Assembly (NCBI GenBank): GCA_016720655.1
Contig: JADKKE010000023.1
Span: forward strand, 1 to 33,629
Source: Bacteroidota bacterium
GTDB taxonomy: Bacteria > Bacteroidota > Bacteroidia > AKYH767-A > 2013-40CM-41-45
Reading direction: 5' to 3'
DNA length: 33,629 nucleotides
The notes under the pieces were generated by a model. That model was given only the letters and a program-made list of their open reading frames with translations. It ran no database searches and was not told where the DNA came from. Position numbers and translations under genes: made by a program. This document shows positions 9,758-18,600 of the stretch, piece by piece (position 1 is the stretch's first letter; each line of letters opens with the position of its first letter).

Positions 9758-9772
9758 GGTTAAGAAATGGTA

Positions 9773-10900
9773 TCAACAAGATACAGTTTTCTCTATGCTT
9801 GCCCACAGTGCGGCTGCAGTTTTATCCCAGCTGAATGCCGCCTTACGGATTCTACCTTTTTCAATCAGGGTATTTCGTAGAGCAGTTTCCTTTACAAGAC
9901 GGATCATACCATCAGCAATCGATGTTTCCGAAAACGGATCCACCAGCAAAGCTGCATCTCCGGCAATTTCCGGCATGGAAGTAATGTTGGAGGTGATAAC
10001 CGGGATATCGCAACGAAAAGCTTCTACAATAGGGATTCCAAAACCTTCGAAATTAGAAACGTAAGTGAGAGCATAAGCAGCTCCAGTCACTTGTTGCAAT
10101 TGGTCATCTTCAAGTCTTCCGGTGAAAATCACGTTTTCTTTCCATTTCATAGACTGATATACCGTTTCCATCTCACTTGTCCACCAGCGTTTTGTCCCTG
10201 CCAAAACGAGGCAGAAATCTTCCTCCACCCGGTTGCGAAAAAGATCAAATGCACGAAGCAGATTGGCGATATTCTTGCGTTGATGCAAAGCACCGATGAA
10301 AAGAAAGTAAGGCTTGCCTCTCGTATATCTGCTTCTTACTTCGTTTGCATTTTCAGGATCAAGAACAGTGAAATTTTCACCGGCGCCATTGTAGACAACA
10401 TCGATCTTCGATTCAGGAACATGATAGGCTCTTGAAATATCTTTGCGTGAATAGTCTGAAACTGTGGCGATGCGTGCTGCCTCCTTTGCATAGAGTGGAA
10501 AATAATGGCGATAAAAAATCCGGTTAAAGAAGGGAAGGTCATTCGGATAATGTTCAAAATTTATATCGTGAATTACAGCAAGTGTCTTTTGCTTTGCCCG
10601 TAAAGAAAGATAGCCATCTGTTGACAGGAACAAATCAGCTTTCAGTTTTTTCAACACACCCGGAAGAGCATGTTCATACCAGAGATACCACAATATCGGA
10701 TGTCGTGCCGGAGGAGCAACCACCAGGGGAGTGATATTGTCTGCAAAGACGAAAGATGGATCAAAAGGCCTGTCGAAAATGAATACAAACTGGTGTGAAG
10801 ACTGTTGTCGGGTGATCCGTTTCAAACTTTCATAGGTAAAATACCCGATTCCCTCCATCTTATCCTTTACCAACATACGGGCATTCACTGCTATACGCAT
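9773..10900 (-). CDS. glycosyltransferase family 4 (GT-B fold)
   Basis: This 375-residue sugar transferase probably uses a nucleotide-sugar donor for a surface glycan or lipopolysaccharide. The N terminus (MRIAVNARMLVKDKMEGIGYF) is the acceptor-side Rossmann start common in GT4. The C-terminal donor domain shows FIGALHQRKNI, VIFTGRLED and the E-x7-E signature EGFGIPIVEAF, followed by MPEIAGDAALLVDP. It heads a two-gene operon with rnhB and diverges from the LpxD-like gene, and the 167-bp gap holds both promoters. Exact sugar and acceptor cannot be read from the sequence. Confidence 0.92.
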   Translation of the reverse strand: MRIAVNARMLVKDKMEGIGYFTYESLKRITRQQSSHQFVFIFDRPFDPSFVFADNITPLVVAPPARHPILWYLWYEHALPGVLKKLKADLFLSTDGYLSLRAKQKTLAVIHDINFEHYPNDLPFFNRIFYRHYFPLYAKEAARIATVSDYSRKDISRAYHVPESKIDVVYNGAGENFTVLDPENANEVRSRYTRGKPYFLFIGALHQRKNIANLLRAFDLFRNRVEEDFCLVLAGTKRWWTSEMETVYQSMKWKENVIFTGRLEDDQLQQVTGAAYALTYVSNFEGFGIPIVEAFRCDIPVITSNITSMPEIAGDAALLVDPFSETSIADGMIRLVKETALRNTLIEKGRIRKAAFSWDKTAAALWASIEKTVSC

Positions 10901-11053
10901 AGATTTCTAATTACGGTGCCGAAATTACAAATACTGTCAGGCTTAAGAAGAACATTCCTGAAATATTTCTGTTTTTTTGGAATTTAAACGCTCAAATGTT
11001 GATAAAAGGCAGAATGGATGAACCATAGGCTCCACAGCCTCCGACAAAAATAT

Positions 11054-11061
11054 TATTTTTG
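11054..11061 (+). promoter_or_regulatory. TAnnTTTG element almost touching the LpxD-like start
   Basis: TATTTTTG lies with only 6 nt between it and the ATG at 11068. Transcription from this element would begin at or very near the ATG, giving a leaderless or nearly leaderless mRNA. This also argues against the upstream TTG at 11059, which lies inside the element. Confidence 0.5.
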
Positions 11062-11067
11062 CAGGGA

Positions 11068-12000
11068 ATGAAATTTTCTACATCTGTTCCACTGTCACAA
11101 CTTGCTCAATTAACTGCTTCCCGGGTAATGGGTGACGGTTCATTGCTGGTCACCGGGATCAATGAAATTCACAAGGTGGAATCCGGGGATCTTACTTTTG
11201 TGGATCATCCGAAATATTATGATAAGGCACTGCAGTCGGCTGCCACTTTTATTATTATCAATAAAGAAGTAGATGTACCGCCTGGAAAAGCATTGCTTTA
11301 TTCTAACGATCCATTCACCGCTTACAATACCATTGTTCGGAAGTACCGGACTTTTGAGCCCAGTAAATCAGCACTCAGCGAAACAGCAAAAATTGGCGAA
11401 GGGACTATCATTCAACCCGGAGCTTTCGTTGGTCAGCATGTTGTCATTGGTAAAAATTGTCTGATTCATTCCAATGTGAGTATTTACGATCATACCATCA
11501 TCGGTGACGATGTGATAATACATGCGAATACTGTCATCGGTGCAGATGCATTCTATTTCAAAAGAAGACCGGAAGGATATGACAAAATGATTTCCTGCGG
11601 AAGAGTGATCATTCATAATAAAGTTGAGATTGGTGCATGTTGTACAATCGACAAAGGCGTTTCCGGAGATACCATAATCGGTGAAGGAAGCAAGATGGAC
11701 AACATGGTGCATATTGGTCACGATACTGTTGTCGGCAAGAACTGTCTTTTCGCCGGACAAGTTGGTATTGCCGGCGTTGTAACCATCGAAGATGATGTGA
11801 TCCTCTGGGGTCAGGTAGGTGTTCAGAAGGATCTCACCATCGGCAAAGGAGCTGTCGTGCTTGGTAAGTCAGGAGTTCCAAAATCACTCGAAGGAGGGAA
11901 GACGTATTTCGGAAGTCCGACACAGGAAGCCCGCGAGAAAATGAAAGAGCTTGCCTTTATAAAACAATTGCCTTCCATTATTGAAAAACTGAAATCCTGA
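11068..12000 (+). CDS. LpxD-like UDP-3-O-acylglucosamine N-acyltransferase
   Basis: This left-handed beta-helix acyltransferase would add a hydroxyacyl chain to UDP-3-O-acylglucosamine in lipid A synthesis. It is 310 residues from the ATG at 11068. An N-terminal LpxD-type uridine-binding domain (about 1-100, LTFVDHPKYY) is followed by many hexapeptide repeats (IGEGTIIQPGAFVGQHVVIGKN and on). The presumed catalytic His is present in VHIGHDTVVGKN. A helical tail closes it. Bacteroidota often encode two LpxD-like proteins. The canonical one usually sits near lpxC-fabZ and lpxA, which are absent here, so this may be the paralogue with a different acyl or sugar substrate. Its TGA directly abuts the next gene's TTG. 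Confidence 0.88.
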   Translation: MKFSTSVPLSQLAQLTASRVMGDGSLLVTGINEIHKVESGDLTFVDHPKYYDKALQSAATFIIINKEVDVPPGKALLYSNDPFTAYNTIVRKYRTFEPSKSALSETAKIGEGTIIQPGAFVGQHVVIGKNCLIHSNVSIYDHTIIGDDVIIHANTVIGADAFYFKRRPEGYDKMISCGRVIIHNKVEIGACCTIDKGVSGDTIIGEGSKMDNMVHIGHDTVVGKNCLFAGQVGIAGVVTIEDDVILWGQVGVQKDLTIGKGAVVLGKSGVPKSLEGGKTYFGSPTQEAREKMKELAFIKQLPSIIEKLKS

Positions 12001-13265
12001 TTGACTGAGCCTGAAAAAAATACCAGTGCTGAACAGGCACAGGAAATACAAGATAATCTTGCAATTGATTTGCATGCCAAAAAACTTCAGCTCCATTGGC
12101 TATTGCAAATCACAAAGGCGATCAATTATAATTTTTCAACCAAGCAATTGCTTGATGTTTATGAACACGTACTGCACACCCAGCTTAAAGTTGAAAAGCT
12201 TGCACTGTTAATTCACGAACACAAATGGGAATGTGCACTGCTGTATGGCACTGACAGAAGTTTTCTGGATTTTGATTTGGACAGAATACTTCAGGAACTG
12301 AATAAGATCCAGAATCTCGAGACAGAACATGAATTGTGGATCAAAAATTTTGATTCGATACTTCCGGTGTATCACAAGGAGCAAATTCTTGCGTATGCGC
12401 TTGTCGGTGGCACCACTGGAAGTGTCATCCCCAAACGAAATGAATTGCTGCCATTCATCCACACGATTACGAATTTAATTGTGGTAGCGATGGAGAACAA
12501 TCACATCGCCAATGAAAAAATACGACAAGCGGGAATCCGGAAGGAGTTGGAGTTGGCCGCACAGATGCAGACCATGCTTTTTCCAACAACATTACCATCC
12601 ACCGGTGATTATGTCATGCATGCTACCTATCTGCCGCATCAGGAAGTAGGCGGTGATTATTACGATTATATTCCGCTCAACGATCATGAATTTGTGTTTT
12701 GCATGGCTGATGTGAGCGGGAAAGGGATTCCGGCTGCTTTGCTCATGTCGAATTTCCAGGCCAATCTTCATGCACATTCCCATCTGATGCACAATTTGCC
12801 GGAATTAATTACTCTCCTGAATGCAAAAGTTTTTAAGAGCGCAAAGGGAGAAAAGTTTATTACTTTTTTATCGGCAGATACAATGTGAAAACGAAAGAGT
12901 TGCATTATGTGAATGCAGGGCACAATCCACCGTTTCTGATTCATGATAAAGTTGTGTATATGTTGAACGAAGGCAGTACAGGCCTGGGCATGTTTGAAGA
13001 ACTACCGTTTATTCATCCCGGTAAAGTATTTATTCCCGGAAATGCAATGCTGCATTGTTATACAGATGGAATTACCGATGTAGAAAATGACAGCGGACAG
13101 GATTTTGGAATGGATCGTCTTCGGGAATTTCTAACATCAAAAACACAGTTTCAGAATATCGAAGAGTTGCACGGTCAATTGGTAGCTAACCTTTTTGCGT
13201 TCAAGCAGACCCGCAACTATACCGACGACATTACACTTCTTAGTTGCCTTTTTAAGTCGAAATAA
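12001..13265 (+). CDS. SpoIIE/RsbU-type PP2C serine phosphatase, frameshifted
   Basis: This cytoplasmic phosphatase probably acts on an anti-sigma or anti-anti-sigma phosphoprotein. The N-terminal 150 residues look like a GAF-type sensor region, and a helix (KELELAAQMQTMLFP) links to the PP2C domain. Catalytic motifs are GGDYYDY, ADVSGKGIPAALLM, AGHNPP, YTDGITD and DDITLL. Reading breaks at a T6 run (12864-12869). The first frame ends in TGA at 12886-12888, while a -1 shift gives FFIGRYNVKTKELHYVNAGHNPP and runs to 13265. One missing T (T7 to T6) explains it. The start is TTG at 12001, directly after the preceding TGA (TGATTG), with no nearer ATG, so translation is probably coupled to the LpxD-like gene. 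Repaired length is about 420 residues. Confidence 0.88.
12864..12870 (+). other. T_TTT_TTA heptamer at the frame break of the phosphatase gene
   Basis: In the zero frame the codons are ACT TTT TTA TCG, which place T_TTT_TTA exactly as in a classical -1 slippery site. The downstream open frame is the -1 frame. The same 11-mer ACTTTTTTATC recurs at the break in tilS. A lost T in a T7 run is the simpler explanation. Confidence 0.5.
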
Positions 13266-13305
13266 TTCTGTAGTCTGTTTCCGAAGAAAACTTCGAATCA
13301 AAAGC

Positions 13306-14769
13306 TTAATGGAGTAATTTCTTCTTTCCGTTGTGTGAAATTCCATTTCCATTTTCAGGATCGCGATGATACACATCGAGTGAAACGATCATCGCAATAA
13401 AAGCCCAGACGGGAACAGAAAGTTTATCGGTGTCAAGAAAATTGTTCAACGTACCATGTACAAAATAGGTAACAAGCCCAAGTAAAATACCCAAAAGTAA
13501 AATCTTGTTCTGTGGATCACCGGACGCAGAATAAAACAGCGTTGCACGGTAAATGACCATTATCACGATCAGAATCATTGCTACCATTCCAAGAACACCT
13601 TCTTCCGCCAAGGGACCTATGAATTCGCTGTGCGCATTGCCCATATCACCGGCATTGGTGGAGATAATGGTCATCTCGTTGGATTTCTGAAATGGAGCGT
13701 AATTGAATTGATACGTTCCGGGTCCCCATCCAAGGAAAGGTCTTTGATCGAACATTCGCATTGCGCAATTCCATCGGTTGATCCGTTCGAGATTGGAAGC
13801 ATCCGTAGAAATATTTGAAATCGATTGCAGATGCTTGTTGAAATCAGTAGCTGAGTCTTGCCTGTTCTTTTCGAGTTTCATCATAATCTCGGTTTGAAAA
13901 GAAAAGAAGATGACCAACACAGTCGCTGAAATTGCAGCAACAGTATAAAATCGAATCCGGAATTTGTAGATAAAATACACAGTAATGGCGATGGCAAGAC
14001 TCAGCCATGCGGCACGGGTGTAGGACAATATCAATGCAGTTAAGAAAAGGACCAGGATAAGAATGGCGCCAACACGTTCCGGGAAACTGGCTTCACGGTT
14101 GCGGGTAAAGACAAAGATAATTGGGATGAATAATGCGATAACTGCTGCATAGGCTGTGTGGTCATTGTAGAATGGTGTCATCACCCAGTGCGCCGCCTTT
14201 TGTGTCCAACCGTTTGCCGCATGATTGGCAATGGTATAAATAACGACAACTGCCAAAGTCGCTGCATACAACCATACGAATTTCCGAATATTTGCTTTCT
14301 CTTTGAATAATTGAGTACCCAGAAAATAGAAAGGAACGATAAACCACATCTGCGACATCAAATGTTTAAAGGACACAAGAGGAAAACTACTTGTCATACT
14401 GGTTATCAGCATCCATCCCAAATGAAAAAAGATGGCCAGACTTACCGGATGCCACAGGATTCTGCGATCAAATCCACCTTCAAAAATGAATTTAAAAATA
14501 AAGAGTAGGGTAATGCCGAACATCAGTGGTTCGGTGGGAATGCTTAATGCAGGTCCGGATGTTTTATCATTGAGTACGATTGCCAAGGGCGTGCAAAATG
14601 CAATTATAAACAACAGCGTATCAATGGAGAAAATAGCCAGGTAGCCGATTCCAATAATTAAAGGCAGGGCAGCTATCCAATACATTTCCTTTGCCAGAAA
14701 AAAAATACTGGCGGAAATAAAAATCAGAGTGATGGCATAAAACCACCGAAGTTCGACTTTGTCGATCAC
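13306..14769 (-). CDS. O-antigen polymerase/ligase family membrane protein (Wzy/WaaL-like)
   Basis: This is a polytopic inner-membrane protein of 487 residues with about 11-12 hydrophobic segments. It polymerises or ligates undecaprenyl-linked polysaccharide in the periplasm. The Wzy_C signature sits in the large periplasmic loop: LSYTRAAWLS, then ERINRWNCAMRMFDQRPFLGWGPGTYQ, then NAHSEFIGPLAEEGVLG. It is the last gene of the polysaccharide run, 18 bp after the second Wzz-like gene, and converges on the phosphatase gene. Ligase versus polymerase cannot be decided from sequence alone, but the neighbouring Wzx and Wzz proteins favour a polymerase. Confidence 0.9.
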   Translation of the reverse strand: MIDKVELRWFYAITLIFISASIFFLAKEMYWIAALPLIIGIGYLAIFSIDTLLFIIAFCTPLAIVLNDKTSGPALSIPTEPLMFGITLLFIFKFIFEGGFDRRILWHPVSLAIFFHLGWMLITSMTSSFPLVSFKHLMSQMWFIVPFYFLGTQLFKEKANIRKFVWLYAATLAVVVIYTIANHAANGWTQKAAHWVMTPFYNDHTAYAAVIALFIPIIFVFTRNREASFPERVGAILILVLFLTALILSYTRAAWLSLAIAITVYFIYKFRIRFYTVAAISATVLVIFFSFQTEIMMKLEKNRQDSATDFNKHLQSISNISTDASNLERINRWNCAMRMFDQRPFLGWGPGTYQFNYAPFQKSNEMTIISTNAGDMGNAHSEFIGPLAEEGVLGMVAMILIVIMVIYRATLFYSASGDPQNKILLLGILLGLVTYFVHGTLNNFLDTDKLSVPVWAFIAMIVSLDVYHRDPENGNGISHNGKKKLLH

Positions 14770-14787
14770 GAAGTAAAATGAAATTAA

Positions 14788-15744
14788 TTATTTGGATAAT
14801 TCCTGTCTTGAATTGAAGATCAGAAGAATCATGAACGCAAGAAAGAGCGAAGAGCCGACGGAAATCAGAACGATTAACCAACGGATAGGATAAGCTTTTT
14901 TGTCGGAAGGCTGTGGACGAGAAACGACGTTAGCATATGTCAACTTCTTGGTAACATCGCGTGCTGCATTTTCATAGACCAGTTTCAGGTCGTTGTAAGT
15001 TCCGCGCACTCTCCAGAGATGTTCATTCAAAGCATTGAATTCGCCACCCTTGTCGCGCAGCGCGTCCATCATGGATTTCGCCTCTGTAGTAGCCCGGGAA
15101 TTATTCCCACTGAGACCTCTCAGGTAACCACGAATGGCCTCTTTTGACTGATCTTTGTAATCAAGAATTCCATATTCCGTACGGTATTTCCGGAGACGTT
15201 CCTCCATGGAATCCATCTGGGCAAGTTTCTGATCCAATTGGTTTTTTGAAATCACCATTACCTCAGCAGATTTTTCTGCCTGCAATTGACGCGCTTTCAC
15301 GTCAAAGAAGTGAATGATGGAATCAACAATGTTCGATGCAATAATCGGGTTTTCATCGAGAACCGTAATTTCCATGGACTCGTATTCTGTTTTTTTAATG
15401 GTCACATTCTCTTCGTACATTTTGACTACGTCCGTCCGGAAATGTGCATTTTTTAATGTGTCAACATCATAATGCTTGTACAAATCAAAATCATGGATAA
15501 CTTTTTCCCGAATATCAGAGGATTGTGCCAATTGAAGCATTTGCTCCGTTGCACTTTCTGTACTGTAGGCAATCAGATTGGATGGATAAACAAGTGCGAA
15601 AGATTTGAATTTTGGTTTAATGAACCATGGTGAAGAGAAGAGGATAGATGCTCCCAGACTAATCAGTCCGACGAGTAGTAAGTGTTTTTTCCAGCGGATG
15701 ATCGAACGGATTAATTCCGCAGAATTGAAAAACGAATTGTTCAT
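14788..15744 (-). CDS. Wzz-like polysaccharide chain-length determinant (second copy)
   Basis: This 318-residue inner-membrane protein probably sets glycan chain length with Wzy. One membrane segment lies near the N terminus (about 19-38, after IIRWKKH), followed by the Wzz signature SPWFIKPKFKSFALVYPSN. Next comes a periplasmic helical region with coiled-coil character (about 140-230), and a second membrane segment follows AYPIRWLIVLISVG near the C terminus. There is no cytoplasmic tyrosine-kinase domain. It is a diverged tandem duplicate of the next gene upstream, separated by 15 bp. Shared blocks are RW.K.L, LFSSP.FI.PKFKS, EQMLQ and YP(I/V)RWLI. Confidence 0.87.
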   Translation of the reverse strand: MNNSFFNSAELIRSIIRWKKHLLLVGLISLGASILFSSPWFIKPKFKSFALVYPSNLIAYSTESATEQMLQLAQSSDIREKVIHDFDLYKHYDVDTLKNAHFRTDVVKMYEENVTIKKTEYESMEITVLDENPIIASNIVDSIIHFFDVKARQLQAEKSAEVMVISKNQLDQKLAQMDSMEERLRKYRTEYGILDYKDQSKEAIRGYLRGLSGNNSRATTEAKSMMDALRDKGGEFNALNEHLWRVRGTYNDLKLVYENAARDVTKKLTYANVVSRPQPSDKKAYPIRWLIVLISVGSSLFLAFMILLIFNSRQELSK

Positions 15745-15759
15745 TGGTACGCAGTAGGA

Positions 15760-16875
15760 TTAAATTTTATATTGAACTTCTTTGAGACGTTCAAAGGCAA
15801 GGATAATGACAAGAGAAAGGAGGAAGACCCCGACAACCGAAACCAGAAGGATAAGCCACCGTACAGGGTAACATTTTTTTTCAGCTTTTATTGCCTTGTT
15901 CACCACAAATTTGTGAGTAAGGTTTTGATTCGCATCTACGCGAAGTTTGTCAAATTGTTCTTTCAGCTTGGAAACTTCTACACGTTCAAGGGTAAGTTCT
16001 TCGTTGAGAGAAACACTTGCTCCACCGTAAAGGGCGAGAAGGTCGAGTTTGGACTGAAGATTTTTAATTTTTGATTCTGCGCCTTTGATGCGGGCTTTTG
16101 TATTGATAATCGCAGTGTCATTCGCGGATTTGTATTTTTCCAGAACCGGTAACATGGCAGATTCGTTATTCAGAGAAGAATAGGATTTTGCATATTCTTC
16201 GTTCCAGATTATACTTTGATTTTTAAAATCCATGACACCCAATTCCCTCAGTTTCATGAGTGAATCTTCCTTTAGTTTCATCGCATACAATTTGTCCTTG
16301 TAAGCTTCTTCAACGATCGACAAAGCAGCAGTTGCCCGTGAACGCTGGATTTTAGTTTTCATTGAATCCAAGAGTGAAGCAATATCGTTTGCAATGTCTG
16401 CTGCTGTTTGTGGATCCGCATCCAAAACTTCAATTCGTACTGACATAAATTCTGTACGCGTGAAGTTGATATTGTCTTTGTACTCCTCCATCAGGGCAGT
16501 CATCGGATACTCCTGATTTGTGTTTATCTTGTAATGTTCAAACAGCTTGTACTTGTTGATGATGCCCTCTCTGATCTCATCAGAATTCAGGATCTGTAAC
16601 ATTTGTTCAGCTTGTTCTTCTTCACCAAAAGCAAGAATGTCTTGTTTTTCGGAATTGGTTTCTTCCATGATTGCCTTACTCACTGAATTTGTGGCAGAAG
16701 GGAAGAAAACGACAGAAGATTTAAACTTCGGCTGAATAAAAGCAGGGCTGGAAAACAGGTATGCAGCCAATGCCGTCACTATTGTAACGATAATCAGTGG
16801 CTTCCTCCAGCGGATCAGTAGGACTAATATACTGGTGGACTCCAGATAAGCAGTTTCCCTGGCTTTCTGAAACAT
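15760..16875 (-). CDS. Wzz-like polysaccharide chain-length determinant (first copy)
   Basis: This 371-residue protein has the same plan as its downstream duplicate. A membrane segment lies at about 25-45 (after LLIRWRKP), then SPAFIQPKFKSSVVFFPSA, then a long periplasmic helical stretch (about 150-300) rich in Lys, Glu and Leu. A final membrane segment follows CYPVRWLILLVSVVG. It carries about 50 more residues than the second copy, mostly in the periplasmic part. It appears to start its own transcription unit: a TACCTTTG element lies 32 bp before the ATG and the gap to the Wzx gene is 89 bp. It lacks the kinase domain seen in Wzc proteins. Confidence 0.87.
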   Translation of the reverse strand: MFQKARETAYLESTSILVLLIRWRKPLIIVTIVTALAAYLFSSPAFIQPKFKSSVVFFPSATNSVSKAIMEETNSEKQDILAFGEEEQAEQMLQILNSDEIREGIINKYKLFEHYKINTNQEYPMTALMEEYKDNINFTRTEFMSVRIEVLDADPQTAADIANDIASLLDSMKTKIQRSRATAALSIVEEAYKDKLYAMKLKEDSLMKLRELGVMDFKNQSIIWNEEYAKSYSSLNNESAMLPVLEKYKSANDTAIINTKARIKGAESKIKNLQSKLDLLALYGGASVSLNEELTLERVEVSKLKEQFDKLRVDANQNLTHKFVVNKAIKAEKKCYPVRWLILLVSVVGVFLLSLVIILAFERLKEVQYKI

Positions 16876-16907
16876 AGGAATTTACGAAAATTTGTGAATG
16901 AGGGCTT

Positions 16908-16915
16908 CAAAGGTA
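16908..16915 (-). promoter_or_regulatory. TAnnTTTG promoter element before the Wzz pair
   Basis: TACCTTTG on the minus strand lies 32 bp before the ATG at 16875, in the 89-bp gap after the flippase gene. It suggests that the two Wzz-like genes and the polymerase can be expressed apart from the flippase. Confidence 0.45.
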
Positions 16916-16964
16916 GAAAAGGAAATGGAATAAGAAAATGGGCAATTTTTAGTTAAAAAAGCCC

Positions 16965-18416
16965 TTATTCTTCGTACTTTATGATATGAATCAGGTTTCT
17001 GATACTAATTAAGCGGAGTGCAAATGCCAAGGCAAAACAGGCAACAGCTGCAATCACAAAACGTGTAATCCAGAACAAATTCAAGGTATATGCAAAATAA
17101 TTAATCAGAATACAGGCTCCAATGAACAGAAGAACCTTTACAATTAACTTATAATTCTTCTTGAATTCGAAGGCTTTTTGTACCATAATAATTTGTGCCA
17201 ATGCTGTAAAAACCTGTGTGGTAATACTCGAAACAGCAGCCCCCACAGCCCAGTACTTCGGGATCAGGATGAAATTCATAATGATGTTTACTGCCATTCC
17301 AAAACTAGCCATGAAATTCAGTTGGCGCAGATTTCCATTCGCTGTCAGTAATGTGCCGAAAATATATGTACTCGATATCGGCACAAAGCAGCACATGAGA
17401 ATTTTAAAAACGTCTGAAGATTCCTGGATGTGATCGCCGCTGTATAATAAATTCATTAATTCATAACTGAAAAAATTGCAGCAGATCACCACAACGAATG
17501 CCGGAATTACCAGTAAAGAAAATGAAAGCCTGACGATCTCTTCAACATTCTGGCGAAGCTTTATCATGCGTGCAAAAATCGGAAGCAGAAGTCCGGCAAA
17601 AAGCAGCGCAATCATGTTGGCAGAATCCAGCAATCGGTATGCAGATGCGTAAATACCGGCTTCATTGGCACCGACACGGAATGGAAGCAATCGCTCAATC
17701 ATTACAGAGTCAATACGGTTGTAAAAAGTCATCAGCAACACTAGAACAGCATAGGGGTAACTCTTTTTCAATATCATGACGAAGAATGGCCAGCGCCAGG
17801 TAAACTTTCGAACCTTCGCTTTACCGATAACAATGAACAGTGTGATTCCCATTGTGATCAGGTAGGCTGCCGTTTGTGCATACACAAACCATTTGATTTG
17901 AAAAGAGCCGGGAGTAGAATATTTCCACAGCAAACCGGCACATATCGCAATCATGATCAGTCGGTCCAAAACGGATATTATACTATCTGTTTTAAAGAGA
18001 TGAAGACCCGCCAGATTAGACCTCAGGTACATGATGAAGGAAATTAAAATCTGGTTGAAGATAACAGCAACCAGCATTTTCATCATATCGGGAGTGTACT
18101 GGATGACCAGACCTGCAACCAATGTAACAATCGTAAAGATGACTGTGAGTAAGATGCGGAGAAGAACAATGCTCGCAAAGTGCTTGCTCAGCAAATGGTT
18201 GTTCTGAGAAATATTCTTGTTGTTAAAATTGGTGATGCCAAGATCCAATAGAATATTCAGAAGGAAAGAAAAGCCAAAAATAGAATAGTAAAAACCATAT
18301 TGCTCTGTTCCGACAGCATTTTGAACTGCGCGGTCAATCCCAAGAATCCAGAAGGGCTTGATGAGCAGGTTAAGTGCGAGAACTAAAGCAAGATTGGTAA
18401 TAAATTTTCTTTGCAT
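16965..18416 (-). CDS. Wzx-type polysaccharide flippase (MATE/MVF superfamily)
   Basis: This is a 483-residue polytopic inner-membrane protein with about 12-14 hydrophobic segments. It flips undecaprenyl-diphosphate-linked glycan across the inner membrane. The family's look is clear: the first helices carry ALNLLIKPFWILGIDRAVQ and YGFYYSIFGFSFLLNILLDLGI, a central NRIDSVMIERLLP and AGIYASAYRLLD follow, then a later helix with LPIFARMI. It comes before the Wzz pair and polymerase, completing a Wzx/Wzz/Wzy set. No glycosyltransferase or sugar-nucleotide genes accompany it here. Confidence 0.92.
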   Translation of the reverse strand: MQRKFITNLALVLALNLLIKPFWILGIDRAVQNAVGTEQYGFYYSIFGFSFLLNILLDLGITNFNNKNISQNNHLLSKHFASIVLLRILLTVIFTIVTLVAGLVIQYTPDMMKMLVAVIFNQILISFIMYLRSNLAGLHLFKTDSIISVLDRLIMIAICAGLLWKYSTPGSFQIKWFVYAQTAAYLITMGITLFIVIGKAKVRKFTWRWPFFVMILKKSYPYAVLVLLMTFYNRIDSVMIERLLPFRVGANEAGIYASAYRLLDSANMIALLFAGLLLPIFARMIKLRQNVEEIVRLSFSLLVIPAFVVVICCNFFSYELMNLLYSGDHIQESSDVFKILMCCFVPISSTYIFGTLLTANGNLRQLNFMASFGMAVNIIMNFILIPKYWAVGAAVSSITTQVFTALAQIIMVQKAFEFKKNYKLIVKVLLFIGACILINYFAYTLNLFWITRFVIAAVACFALAFALRLISIRNLIHIIKYEE

Positions 18417-18423
18417 TGGCCGG

Positions 18424-18431
18424 CAAAGGTA
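18424..18431 (-). promoter_or_regulatory. TAnnTTTG element 7 nt before the flippase start
   Basis: TACCTTTG on the minus strand is separated from the ATG at 18416 by 7 nt, so the transcript would begin at about the start codon. The rest of the 184-bp gap up to 18600 holds no gene. Confidence 0.45.
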
Positions 18432-18600
18432 TATTTTTAAACGAATGTTACTTGTTGTCAGGATGAAGCACTTGCACTGACATTTCGATGGAGAAAATTC
18501 AATTTAATACATGCTTCTAAAAAATCAAGGTTCATCTGGAAGGTGTCATGCAAATGCTAAAAAAATTATTCCGTTTGAATACGAATCCCGGAACAAAGAA

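Noticed and set aside
12885..13265. Independent small phosphatase gene starting at 12885
   Set aside because: It lacks the first half of the PP2C domain and continues the upstream gene after a one-base shift.
13282..13295. Terminator between the convergent phosphatase and polymerase genes
   Set aside because: Only a 5-bp stem (CGAAG/CTTCG) with no T-run; too weak to call.
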